A stretch of 64,000 bases of DNA, from the NCBI GenBank assembly GCA_944990035.1, contig CALYLX010000085.1, forward strand, positions 62,001 to 126,000, read 5' to 3'. A program made the position numbers and the translations under genes. The notes beneath the pieces are model-generated. The model saw only the letters and a program-made list of their open reading frames with translations, did not search any database and was not told the DNA's origin. The stretch comes from Clitopilus passeckerianus (taxonomy: Eukaryota > Basidiomycota > Agaricomycetes > Agaricales > Entolomataceae). The number at the start of each line of letters is the position of its first letter. Within the stretch, counting starts at the first letter, position 1. Below, piece after piece: positions 1 through 10,035 of the stretch.

Positions 1-961
1 GAGTCTATACTTGCAGACAATGAGGAAGAGGTGTCGAGTGTGGAGCAGCAGAAGCCCAAAGTCAGCAGAAAGCGTCAGGTTATTGGAATATTGGTTAGTT
101 ATTTACTCGTTTCCTCGTAAGCTAAAGCGTTCCTGACTTTGCTCTTTCTTTTAGGTTCTGCAACTAGGAATCATGATCCATTCTCTGGTGATTGGTTTAA
201 CGCTGTCGGTCACCACTGGTTCTGACTTCAGTGAGTACTGCAAGTTCATTCATACCTGTCTGATATGTATTGATGCTCGTGATAGGCACCCTGGTCACTG
301 CGATTATATTCCATCAGCTATTCGAAGGTCTCTCGCTGGGAATTAGGATAGCCAGCGTGCCGCCGCCGCCGCCGCCGGCAACAGACGAGCGAATACTCCT
401 CGAAGACCTCGAATCAGATGCACGGAGGAAAAGTCCTTGGAACTGGCTTCCGCCAACGCTATCTATCCTTTTCGCTGTAACCACCCCTCTGGGCATCATT
501 ATTGGCATGCTAGCGTTCTCTAAGATAGGACGTAGCAGAACAGAGCAGGGTAAGCATGCAATCCCCCATATCTAGTGCCAGAGTGTCTCTGCTAACCAAG
601 ACCCCAAGGTCAAATGCAGGTCATCCAAGGCCTAATGTCCGGCATCTCCGCCGGAATGCTCATATATGCGGCTACGGTCGAGATGCTCGCGGGTGACTTC
701 GTTTTCGGCGATGTCAGTGGCGACCATGGACATGGCCATCATCATGATGAGCATGGCCATCATCATGATGAGCATGGACATCATCATGAACTTCCAGCTG
801 AGGAGAGCGACAGTGAAAGCTCTCGCGACAGCCCACGTAATGGGCATGGACGTCATGAAGAACATGGTCACGAGGATCATGGTACACAGTTGTGGAAGAA
901 GGTGCTTGCTGTTTTGAGCTTGTTGACTGGTGCGGTGGCGATGGCGTTGGTCGGGGAGTAG
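1..961 (+). CDS. ZIP-family zinc/iron transporter, 3' part only (runs off left edge)
   Basis: C-terminal half of a ZIP (SLC39) divalent-metal transporter. Exons read as <1-93, 155-230, 286-549 and 609-961; all junctions are GT-AG and keep one frame. Seen directly: the TM4 signature (LGIMIHSLVIGLTLS) and the TM5 signature (FHQLFEGLSLG), whose His and Glu residues form the intramembrane metal site in this family, then the late fungal ZIP segment GISAGMLIYAATVEMLAGDF and a final hydrophobic helix. A strongly His-rich stretch with tandem HGHHHDE units lies between the last two membrane segments. A run of CCG codons (about 361-376) gives a polyproline loop between TM5 and TM6. By family it imports Zn or Fe at the plasma membrane or from an organelle; the exact metal cannot be read here. 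The N-terminal membrane segments lie outside the window. Confidence 0.9.
721..795 (+). repeat. Tandem 21-nt repeat encoding His-rich heptapeptides in the ZIP transporter
   Basis: The units repeat the sense of HGHHHDE two to three times with near-identical DNA (gagcatggccatcatcatga). This suggests recent slippage. The repeat is a likely metal-sensing or metal-chelating loop. Confidence 0.75.
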
Positions 962-1471
962 ATGTTCCCGGTACCTACTGACGTTTTATTTGCAACACCT
1001 CTCAAGGACTTCGCCAATGCCTTCTTGTCATCGTTGTCGTATTTGCACGTATATCTACCCATAGACCACCGCATTCATCTGTAATTTGCATCATGTACAT
1101 TTATCACGGATATTATTTTTCACTTCACTTTACTCTTCCCGAGTCCACTGCAGGTTTACTGAAGAATCCAGCTACAAAACATTATTCGGGGAATCCCGAG
1201 TGGGCACCCAAGCTTTCGACAGGATGAACTGGTTACAGAGGCGTCACTACTTGGGGTTTACGCCATTCAATCTGGAGGATTACCAAACCCTTGGCCTAGA
1301 GTGAGCCAGTACGTTGTTCGGATTTTGCTACCAGGCATAAGTACTGGCAATGGGCAGGATTGTTCAGATATTCTCCTGGTCGGATTGACAATAGAAATTG
1401 AGTACAATAAATGTGGTATTTTACAATGATGTTGGGTATATGGTTCGTCGGTTATGCCAAAGAGATAGCGT
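962..1471. other. Intergenic stretch downstream of the ZIP gene
   Basis: No convincing coding sequence. Short ORFs here lack codon bias, recognisable domains or splice partners. It probably holds the ZIP 3' UTR and terminator. Confidence 0.5.
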
Positions 1472-2146
1472 TCAACTACGTTGCCGCACAATTGCAACCA
1501 AGGCAAACAATAGGTTCACAATAATCAGCACCCCAACGTCGGCCTTTGGGGAGACCTTGCGCATTTCTTGGTATTTGGTCCATAACGTACGTGACCGATG
1601 AGCACGTCGCATCTGCCTAACTTGCAATGGCTCCTCATATTCCGCTAGGCTTGCACGTCCTCCACGACCTTTCACCTTTCCGATTACGACATAGGCATGC
1701 TGGTCGTCGATCAAGAAAGTTCGAACGAGGGGTTCTGTGATCGCTTGTGATATGGCGGAGGAAAGGTTCTGGAGAGTAGAGGGGCCTCGTGTTACTTGCG
1801 GGCGAGGTGTTTGGTAGAAGACTCGATATCTGAGGTTCAGGATGACGCCTGGTGCACTTTGCTGGCTCGATTGGCCATTGTGATTTTGGGTTCCGCTAGA
1901 AACAATGATGTTAAGTTGGGAAACATGCACGCGAGTACGGAGAACATACGTGAAGATCTGAAGTGTCATTGCGCCAGGTGATAATCTGAGAACGGTGTGA
2001 CTAGAGGTCTCTCTTGAGATGTCTGCATCAGCGTCCATGACTTGAAGTGCGAGCTCGTAAGGCATTTGCGTATCGGTTCGGACAACAGGAAGGTATGGTC
2101 CACTTGGAAGGTTACGAAGCAAGGTGATAGAGGCATGCAGTTCTGC
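1472..2146 (-). CDS. Unidentified ORF, possible last exon of a minus-strand gene
   Basis: An open frame of more than 216 codons on the minus strand. It has no ATG at its 5' end; it continues upstream through ELHASITLLRNLPSGPYLP to an in-frame TAA near 2151, so it would need an upstream exon. It ends with a hydrophobic stretch (VGVLIIVNLLFALVAIV) that could be a C-terminal membrane anchor. Another open stretch on the same strand (about 2449-2655) starts with an ATG and could be a 5' exon, but I could not find a joining splice that I trust. I do not recognise the family. It could be a fast-evolving hypothetical gene, a decayed gene or chance. Confidence 0.3.
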   Translation of the reverse strand, partial: AELHASITLLRNLPSGPYLPVVRTDTQMPYELALQVMDADADISRETSSHTVLRLSPGAMTLQIFTYVLRTRVHVSQLNIIVSSGTQNHNGQSSQQSAPGVILNLRYRVFYQTPRPQVTRGPSTLQNLSSAISQAITEPLVRTFLIDDQHAYVVIGKVKGRGGRASLAEYEEPLQVRQMRRAHRSRTLWTKYQEMRKVSPKADVGVLIIVNLLFALVAIVRQRS

Positions 2147-2790
2147 ACAGATTTATACGATTTCACCCATCACAAAGCGCACACCAGACCGGCAGGTGTG
2201 CCAAAGCTGCATGGAAAAAGCGATGCGGCAATGAGGGCGCTTTGACACTTGGTTTACCGCAGCTCTGGCAGGGCAAAGGGAAGCAAGCACGAGGCGTCGG
2301 TCATTCCCATTAATGGTCGTATTTCTTCTCGAACGAGCGGCGCTTGGACCTGCAAACCTAGCCTCGTGGCGACTGGACCTGGCAAAGCGTCGGATGGTCA
2401 CCACGAGGCGGAGGGCCAGGAAATCGGCAGTGGCAGTGTTGGTACCAATCACAAACACCAACAAACTGAGATTGCTTCGCATCCTGCAGGGCAACCGCGG
2501 GTTTGCTCCCACTCGTTGCCTACTCGACGAGCTCTTGAATACGTTTCTTGCGAACTTTCCCAGAAATAATACGACATTACTTCTTGAATCACAGAATCTA
2601 AGGCCCAGAAATGCATTTCTTGTTCAACTCTGTTTTTCCAGGCGCGAAATGGCAATGAATTTACAATGACAACTCCTTGGTTCTGATTTCATTCGAAATC
2701 ACTGGACCGTGATGGTGCAGCAATACAAACACGGGTCTCTAAGAAGCATCTTTCGAGCAAGCTTCGACCCTCTATCTTCTCTACCACAAC

Positions 2791-5700
2791 ATGCCCCACG
2801 ACGATGGCCAGGGTGTGGTATACGAAACCAGCTATGAGCTCGACGCGGAATCAGAGTATGGCGCGTCTGCGTTGTCGCGGCTTCCCTCGTACAGATCTCG
2901 ACGCACTACTGCTCCTCCTCCAGATAGTCCCTCAAGACACAGCAGTCGAAGGCCTCCGAGTTATGCCACTGAACTCGCGGACGAAAGTGATAGAGCCACC
3001 ATTACCAGTAGGGCATCTCAAAGCTTTGATGCATCCAGGCAGACACCTAGCCCTAGGCCTCCATCCTACTTGACCGACATTTCATTCGAGAATATCTCAG
3101 AGGATCTTGCAACACCAAGAATGTCGACCATTGGACCCACGAACTCCTCTGTGATTCCAACCACAGATGAGTTGCATCAGCGAATAAACGATGTTGTAAC
3201 CTTGAGGGACAATGTCGACTCTCATGAACCAGTAAGTATTCGTCCTCTTGGCCCTAAAGAATTGGAACACTGATCTAGAACGGACAGTCTCCGAATGCAA
3301 GCCCTGCTGTGCAACCTGCGATAGAGAACGCGCCTCTCGAGCCCAATCGCCAAGACCCGAGGACAACTGGCGCGCTTCTTCCCCAGCGACATGAAACGTT
3401 TTCGGCGCCCAATAGCAGGCAAACATCCCATCCTGTTGCACGGAGTCAATCTATGCCTGTACGGCCGAACACGCAGCGTGTCCCTGAGCAGATGAGAGTC
3501 CAACCCAACTACCCATCTGTATACATCATCCGCAACACACTTGTTGAGCCGGTAGTGACGACCACACTGCTGAAAGATCATCTCTCCCTCATGGATGCAT
3601 TCCGGATGCTAAAGAAGACTGTTGAAGATATGGACGATCCAACAACGTACCCTATATCTCCGTTTCCTGAGGACAAAGAGAGGAGGTGGGCATGGTTTGT
3701 CGGATTTGCTGTCGAAAGGTTTGTGTTGCCAATCTGTCTAGTAGGAAGGCGGTAATTCATCTCTTACCACAGATTTGCTACTTGGACGGAATCTCTCAGA
3801 AAGGAGGATGCAAAAAGAACATTGGAAGAACTAGTGCCACCGCTTGACGTTTTGATGGCGAGTGATCAACATATTGCAAGCTCTACTCGCAACTCATACT
3901 CTTGCAGGTTTGGCATTCCTACCTACTCAACCCAGGGTACATTCCAAAAGATCAGTTCGGATGCTCAATGTCTTGACACTCCATTTCGTTAGCTGGTACG
4001 CAGAAGACTGTTGGCGAGTTCCAGCCCTCCGCATTCTCGGGAGAATTGGCCATCTTGTTTTCGCGCCGTCTCTCGTATTTCATATTTCCTTTCCTGTTTT
4101 CTGGACATGCTTATAATTCTGGAATCAGCTCCACGCTCTTGCCACAATCGTGCACGAACCTACCACCAGTCTTCGGAAGCAGGTTTGGAACCTTAAGACT
4201 CAAGGACGACCGTTTGACCCCTTTGAGGACGCAAAGCAGAACAAGCTCAAGCTAATCTGGTGTCCAGATTGCCAAGAACCTATCCTACACCGTAAGTACA
4301 TCATACTGGATTTGGAACAGCTGTAGCTCATTACCTTTCAGCCTACGTAAATTCAGAAGGAACAGGGTATCTGCAACAGAAATTCAAAGTGAAATGCTCC
4401 AACAATCTATGCTATTTTCTTGAACATGACATTGTCAAGTCCACCCTCGGCGCTCGCAAACTTGCTGAGGACCTGGTTCGCCCAGATGTTGATGCAGAAC
4501 ACAGCCACATTGCGTAGGTTTCCTTGAAGCCCCAGCACCAAATTATCCGGCTCATTAAATGGCATCCTTCAGAGGCACACTCTGGACTCCGGGTAGTGGA
4601 GTCGATAACGGATCCCAAGCTCGGAAAACCAAAGACAAAATCCTCAAATTTGAAGATTTCCAATGTCCTCGCGGATTAGCTGATGAGAGGTTGATGCCAA
4701 TGTTGCTCAGGAGGCATAGGAATGCCGCACTTCGACCAACTCGGCTCACGGGGCGAGATGATTTGATCAATGAAGGATGGGTGCTTTCGATATTGTACCG
4801 ACATGATTTTTCTCTGTATCAGATCATCGATGGAATCGATGTGTGGCTCCGGAATAGTGGATATGAGACTGAAGCCCTGTATGTTTTTAGCTGACTCGCT
4901 CTGATTGAAGCTGCTGATATATTGGTGTAAACCTCACAGTTCTCGAAGGATCTTTTCGGCGTATATGGACGGCAATGTATTCTCAGTGGATCTTAGAGGT
5001 TCGGTAAATACTATTTTTTGCGACCACAAAAACTTTGTGAAAACTCTCCGCCAGGTCCTGAGACAAAGCTCATTTGTCGAGAAGATGGATAGCCTTGGCT
5101 GGCTGAGGCCAACCTTCTTCAATTGCTTCAAGAACGATGTCCTACTCCACTATGCCATTGTGAGATATCACGGGTACGCTGAGGACTTCCTATACGCATT
5201 GCGATATCACTCATTTTATTCTTCGCCAGATTCCTGGATCTACTCTCGTCCAACAGCACGTCGCTCTTGGTACCTACCCTGGATATCGATCTGGCATGGC
5301 ATACGCATCAAATATCCGGGCAAAGGTACCATAACAGTTGCAGGAACTGTCTTGGCCGATTGGTCGATCAGTGAGTTTGCATCCTGCCATATCCTTATGA
5401 ACGACGCCTGATGACGACACAGCAATGACAAGGTGGAAGAGAACCGACTAGCCAACGCGTTCGAAGACACCTGCAAAGCTTGGAGAGCACGGTTCAACGT
5501 GGATTACATCTCCTGTGGATGTCCTGGCACAGGGAAAGCAATCAACGAATACTTGGGACTGAACGGGTTTCGCACCGAATCAGCTGGTTTCTACGAAGGA
5601 TTCCTGCAAATCCCTCCGTTCAGGAGCCTTTCCACCGTTGCCAGCACACACCCAAGCGACCACGACTCCGTCTACAACAATCGTGACTCTGTCTCGAACG

Positions 5701-6058
5701 ACAGGCAGCGTGTTGTCAGGTTGGAGAAGAGGGCGAAGAAGGCAAAGTCAGGTCCGAGCGGCAATCTACTCAGAGCTCTGAGTTTGATGAAGGGGAAGTG
5801 TCCTAATGAGTCCTTGGCGGTGGCTCATGATCTCGCGTTCATGACCCCCATTCCGGTGTGGTATCATGGTTCTGAGGGCGGAAGCTGGATTGGCTACGCG
5901 GCGAGCATGGTTGATGCCCAACCTATGGGCGAGATTTCAGCGGTATGGTACTCATATGGTGTTGCAATCAGTAGAAAGCTAATCAAGTTATATAGGTACC
6001 AGTAAAACTCAGGCATTATAGCGATTCTATCTGCGTGGTTTTGCATTCTCTCAGATAG
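2791..6058 (+). CDS. GRDP-like (DUF1399, glycine-rich-domain-containing) protein, paralog 1
   Basis: Thirteen exons: 2791-3231, 3279-3718, 3773-3857, 3908-3936, 3993-4074, 4129-4291, 4342-4513, 4573-4878, 4940-5003, 5055-5173, 5230-5370, 5423-5942, 5996-6058. They close to 874 aa. The family hallmark LDIDLAWHTHQ is created across exon 11, followed by GQRYHNSC and a Cys-containing DYISCGCP segment, as in plant and fungal GRDP proteins. The N-terminal 100 residues are disordered and carry LPSY (31-34) and two PPSY motifs (55-58 and 90-93), which match the WW-domain ligand PPxY. Intron 3 starts with GC instead of GT; the paralog has GT there. The last short exon (ends HYSDSICVVLHS...) was chosen because the relic at 8350 and paralog 2 conserve it. 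The molecular function of GRDP proteins is poorly known; I infer an adaptor role only from the PPxY motifs. Confidence 0.85.
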
Positions 6059-6720
6059 TCATGATTTCCCTGTCTTGATATCGAGAACTTTATGAGCTGT
6101 TTTACTGTCATTAACCTGGCTGTAATTCTTCTTCATGTTAGTCATGCCTCTGAAGTTCTCGTTACAAGAAGTAACTTGGATGCAGAGTTTATTTGAAAAA
6201 GTAGAACTCAATAACCAAGCCGGACATTATCGAGGGGTTCGAACCCCAGCGCTGAAGCTGACGACAAGACATTATATATCTTAACTGGCCATTGACCTAT
6301 GCGGCGGCCTCCTTCGAAAGAAAGCACAAAGTGCTACTTGCAAGCTACTTGTCTGACGGAACGGGACCTGGATATCACACCCACACCCACACCACCACCA
6401 CGCACCGGGACCCACACAGCATCTTCGACAATGCAGGATGACACACGAGTTCCGAGTTCGTACCAGTTGATTGATATAAGGACGTCCAGTTGCGCCATAG
6501 TTATGGGGTTATCGACTTTTTTGTCGATTTGTTGCACAGGTCATTGTGTAAAGAAGACGGTAAATGCGGTGAACTCCGTTTATACCACAACGGCTTGCAT
6601 TTGTTATTCGCGAGGCAGATTCTGGCTTCGAAACCACACAACTGCAAACCTTTCTCACAGAGTCTCTTTATCACGGCCGCTTTCTCTGATTGCACGACAA
6701 CCCTCTTCGTCTGTAACGTC
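6059..6720. other. Intergenic stretch between GRDP paralog 1 and the kinase gene
   Basis: Holds the GRDP 3' UTR, a tRNA-like B-box element (about 6225-6300), a CA/CCA-rich simple-sequence patch (about 6377-6410) and the presumed promoter of the following kinase gene. No further gene seen. Confidence 0.5.
6225..6300 (-). repeat. tRNA-like/SINE-like fragment, copy 1
   Basis: Read on the minus strand it has a good RNA polymerase III B-box (GGGGTTCGAACCCC) about 45 nt after an A-box-like TGGCCAG. A diverged second copy lies at about 8755-8832. The T-stem does not pair fully and no acceptor stem is evident, so it is not a functional tRNA gene; a decayed tRNA or tRNA-derived SINE is possible. Confidence 0.3.
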
Positions 6721-7533
6721 ATGGGAGACACTGTCCATGACATCAAAGTGCTCCAGGTCAGCGTCGACCCTTTAGACGTCGATGAAAGCGAGTTTCGCAT
6801 TCTGGTCGATGGTAAGTTCGTCAAATATCTGACCATCGATGCGGGATTGTATAGTGCCGACGATATGTGCTTCGCGCCCTCCTTAATCTCCATCTTACCC
6901 ACCCTTCCGCCTGGTGACTGGAATACCGGCCGTATATCTCGGAATTGCGCAGATGGCCAGCCTCACTTTTCCGAGGTCACGAAAGTCGACCTCCCACGTA
7001 TCTCACACCTCTGGCATCCGGTCCAAATCGACCACCTAAGCCTTCACATGGGAGATAAACTCCGGTCCAATGTTTACGAAGCCAGCACTCCCCAGTTTGG
7101 GCTACCTATCGTAGTCAAATTTGCTCGATTCCCTTGGGAACTACCTTACCTCGATTCTGAAACTCGTGCATACCAATGGATACATGGTCACCAAATCGGC
7201 CCCCAGTTTCTCGGGTACTTAACCGAGGAAGGTCGAGTTATTGGCTTCGCAATGGAGCGTATCACTAGCTTCCGGCACGCTACGCCAGAGGATTTGGTTC
7301 TGTGTCAGCAGGCGCTGTCGAAATTACACCAGTTGGACATCAAGCATGGCGACATCAACAAACATAATTTTCTTATCCACGACGATCGAGCGACGTTGAT
7401 TGATTTTGATACTGCGTTGCAGTGCAGCGATGCGGAAGTGCTGGAAAAGGAGTTTCGAGGGATAGAGAAAGAGTTGAGTGATATGTCGGGGAGAGGGGGT
7501 CGGGTAGTAGTTGAGAGCAGCTTACAGGAGTGA
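6721..7533 (+). CDS. Small protein-kinase-like protein (fungal, lipopolysaccharide-kinase/RIO-like fold)
   Basis: Single exon, 270 aa from ATG 6721. This start was preferred because the frame upstream reads through sequence without family features. The C-terminal half is a kinase-like domain. MGDKLRSNVYEA resembles a glycine-loop region, LPIVVKFARF supplies the ATP-binding Lys, MERI marks the hinge, HGDINKHNF (about residues 218-226) is the catalytic loop with Asp and Asn, and LIDFD is the metal-binding Asp motif. It is shorter than canonical Ser/Thr kinases and lacks an obvious activation segment, as in the compact kinase-like proteins abundant in fungi. Substrate unknown. It is probably related to the minus-strand gene at 20388-21527, which lacks all three catalytic signatures. 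Confidence 0.75.
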   Translation: MGDTVHDIKVLQVSVDPLDVDESEFRILVDGKFVKYLTIDAGLYSADDMCFAPSLISILPTLPPGDWNTGRISRNCADGQPHFSEVTKVDLPRISHLWHPVQIDHLSLHMGDKLRSNVYEASTPQFGLPIVVKFARFPWELPYLDSETRAYQWIHGHQIGPQFLGYLTEEGRVIGFAMERITSFRHATPEDLVLCQQALSKLHQLDIKHGDINKHNFLIHDDRATLIDFDTALQCSDAEVLEKEFRGIEKELSDMSGRGGRVVVESSLQE

Positions 7534-8349
7534 GACACTCAGTCACACTCTAGAGTAGGAGTAGGAGGGATATGTCTACTAATAGTATGACTGACCGTAC
7601 CGGACAAATTCCAGTTGTTTGCAGGAATTACAGAGTGATCATGGTCGTTCATCATGAAACTGTCATTCTGATTGCACCAAATACCTTATCGCAAAGCCCA
7701 TCTATGGTCTCCACCACATGCCTTCTATCACAAGAGCCTCCAGGTTCTCGCACGCAGTTTCGTACTGTCTCTTGCTATCGATGTCTTCCAAACTTCGCCA
7801 TCTTTCGTTCACATCGACAGATCTGTTTAACGAAGTCGGTCTTCCGCCTCGTTACTCTTCTAGCATGTCCGTCCCAAGAAGAGCGGTGTTTTGAGTCGGA
7901 GTCCTAGCAATCACCAATCCCCTCGGAGGTCTGTAGTTCGCCGAGAAACTGACGGTCCAAGCCTCGGAGGCATGTGCATCGCTGACAATCTCAGAGGGCG
8001 GCATTCTTTCAGTGGTAACAGAATAGATTGCCATGCATTGAATACCAGGCAGTCTAGGCTGATATCAACACTGTTGAGTGCATAAATGGAGAGGGAGTGG
8101 AAAGGCCGGCCATAGTTCCCGTCGGCGGCCTGAAGCATTTTGCTACACCTTGCCTCGGCCATCCAGAAATCTGAGCAGTGGCTTTTGGGCAAATGGATGG
8201 GTGGGTCCGGCAAGAGCATCACCATTGGCCCTCTGAAGGAGCAGGCATTATTATCAAAAAGTGAAAGGGCTAATAATAGAGGAACCGCTGGGCCAAGCCT
8301 ATCTCAGCGGGTTACAGTAGAGTACGTGATCCGCCCATCCAAGAAATAA
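7534..8349. other. Gene-poor stretch with possible decayed minus-strand coding fragments
   Basis: On the minus strand, short open pieces (around 7911-8225 and 7852-8034, and a further open stretch to about 7640) look weakly protein-like. In-frame stops and the lack of good splice pairs prevent a gene model. I do not recognise the family; it may be a remnant gene. Confidence 0.35.
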
Positions 8350-8560
8350 GGCTTATTAGGAATGGTTGATGCTCAGCCAAAGGGTGAACTTGCAACGGTG
8401 TGTTACTTGTTTGGGGTTTCTGCCTGCAGAGAGCTGATCAGTATGCAGGTGCCAGCAAAACTTCAGCATTATAGTGATTCCATCTGCGTGGTGTTGCATT
8501 CTCACAGATGATCGTGACATGTCATGTTGGAATCAAGAGATTATTGCGCTATAGGATCCT
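8350..8560 (+). pseudogene. Relic of the 3' end of a GRDP-like gene
   Basis: The DNA is clearly similar to the end of the GRDP gene at 5905-6090. It starts with the codons for MVDAQPKGELATV, keeps an intron of similar length (8392-8444, GT-AG), then encodes PAKLQHYSDSICVVLHSHR and a stop. The 3' UTR similarity fades after about 8555. Nothing upstream resembles the rest of the gene, so this is a truncated duplicate. It independently supports the last exon of the intact copy. Confidence 0.75.
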
Positions 8561-8754
8561 ACTATCCATTAGCTTGACTATCGTTCCTGTGTACGGAGGT
8601 TTATCTAGAATGGCCCAACCAAATCCCAACGGTGGCATGGCTCTCGAAATTTTGAAAGCTTGAATTTGAAGTTGAAGTCGTCGATGGGGTTGATTAATTG
8701 AGAGTATAGGCAGCTGTTCAGAAGTAATCTGAATGGCGAATGCATTGTACATTC

Positions 8755-8832
8755 ATTGAGGGGATCGAACCCGGATGTCGAAAAGCTGAAAGGGATGGTT
8801 CGTATATAATCTTGCCATTTCCCTATGGCTCT
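8755..8832 (-). repeat. tRNA-like/SINE-like fragment, copy 2
   Basis: Minus strand: A-box-like TGGCAAG, then B-box CCGGGTTCGATCCCC. Spacing and flanks resemble the element at 6225-6300, including the sequence around TATATA. Not a foldable tRNA by eye. Confidence 0.3.
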
Positions 8833-9032
8833 CTCTAGCGCAGGAAGCGTGTAACATGGCAATAATACCCAGGATCATCGGCCAGAGCATCCAAACGGGG
8901 ACACTCACCTTACCCCAATCCATAGGTCATCGCCACACAGCCTGACCTCACTTGACCATCACCGCATCCGCATCCTGACCATTCCCCCACTTCTTCTACT
9001 AGAACTAGACTTTGGCATAGAACTCATAAACT

Positions 9033-9836
9033 ATGGCACCAACACCAGCTGCGTCTGCGAACGCCCAACCTATCAATGTCAAGCTCCTGCTAATCGGCAA
9101 TTCTTCGGTGGGGAAGAGCAGCTTGCTCCTGCGGTTTTCCGACGAAAGTTGGTTACCTGAAGATGAAAGTAGTGCGACTATTGGCGTTGATTTCAGGGTG
9201 CATAAGATGGAGGTGAATGGGAAGAAGGTTAAGCTGAGTATTTGGGTAAGTAGGCAAGGATATGTGACTATGAATCAAGGTCTAATTTGGAACAGGATAC
9301 GGCTGGGCAGGAGCGGTTCCGAACAATCACTTCTTCGTATTATAGAGGTGCTCAGGGGGTTATACTGGGTACGAATGCATTGTCTTTCTTACCATGACCA
9401 TCCGTCTCACATTGCGGCTATGCACCTCTCAGTCTACGACGTCTCCAACCGCGAATCATTCGACGCACTACCAAAATGGTACAACGAACTCGACACCTAC
9501 GTCTCCTCATCAGTCGTCAAGATCCTCGTGGGCAACAAGCTCGATAGAGAATTCTCTAGACAAGTGTCAACATCTGAAGCTCAAGCTTTTGCCACACGGA
9601 TGAACTCCCTCTTCATTGAAGCTTCGGCCAAGACGGATACGAATGTCACTGAGACGTTCCGGGAGGTGGTGGAGAAGATCATCGATACACCAGAGCTGTG
9701 GGATAAGTCTGCCTCAGGCGGGGGGAAGGGAAACACAACCAACACGTCGAATGGACGCGGAGGTGTACCGGGTGGTGTACAAGTTGTTGGATTGTCGGAT
9801 GACCACGAGAATGCAGCAGGTGGCTGCTCATGTTGA
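9033..9836 (+). CDS. Rab18-like small GTPase
   Basis: Exons 9033-9245, 9296-9368 and 9433-9836; these restore the continuous Ras fold. Motifs: P-loop GNSSVGKSS (about residues 22-30), switch I with [17 protein letters not shown] split by intron 1, the [10 protein letters not shown] segment, NKLD (guanine specificity) and EASAK. The protein ends in CSC, a geranylgeranylation site for membrane attachment. [25 protein letters not shown] and the general layout fit Rab18, which acts on ER and lipid-droplet membranes. The long Gly/Thr/Asn-rich C-terminal linker is typical of Rabs. Sure of Rab family; subtype Rab18 likely. Confidence 0.9.
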   Translation: MAPTPAASANAQPINVKLLLIGNSSVGKSSLLLRFSDESWLPEDESSATIGVDFRVHKMEVNGKKVKLSIWVSRQGYVTMNQGLIWNRIRLGRSGSEQSLLRIIEVLRGLYWVRMHCLSYHDHPSHIAAMHLSVYDVSNRESFDALPKWYNELDTYVSSSVVKILVGNKLDREFSRQVSTSEAQAFATRMNSLFIEASAKTDTNVTETFREVVEKIIDTPELWDKSASGGGKGNTTNTSNGRGGVPGGVQVVGLSDDHENAAGGCSC

Positions 9837-10035
9837 GCTTGAGCTTGAGCTTGGAGGACTACTTTTATGATGTTAATGATATGATATGCAGCGCTTTCGA
9901 ATTTGGTCTTTTTATGTACTAGACACGTTTATCCGATACCACTCTTAATACCATACTGTATCATTACTCTGCTTGCAGTCCGGCTTCTGAGTGTCATTCA
10001 TCCCCATCTTCCGTTGCCTCTGCTGTCGCTAGGTT

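Noticed and set aside
270..575. Separate 101-aa ORF
   Set aside because: It is an internal exon of the ZIP gene read through its donor site; the real exon is 286-549.
1472..2146. Seipin-like or other membrane-protein assignment for the minus-strand ORF
   Set aside because: Resemblance was limited to a hydrophobic end and a few Pro/Tyr residues; no family motif could be aligned.
5423..6005. GRDP paralog 1 ending at the TAA at 6003-6005
   Set aside because: The intron 5943-5995 and the following tail are conserved in paralog 2 and in the relic at 8350, so the stop at 6056-6058 is preferred.
6233..6248. Functional tRNA gene suggested by a perfect-looking T-loop
   Set aside because: Only three to four T-stem pairs form, and no acceptor or anticodon stem can be drawn on either strand.
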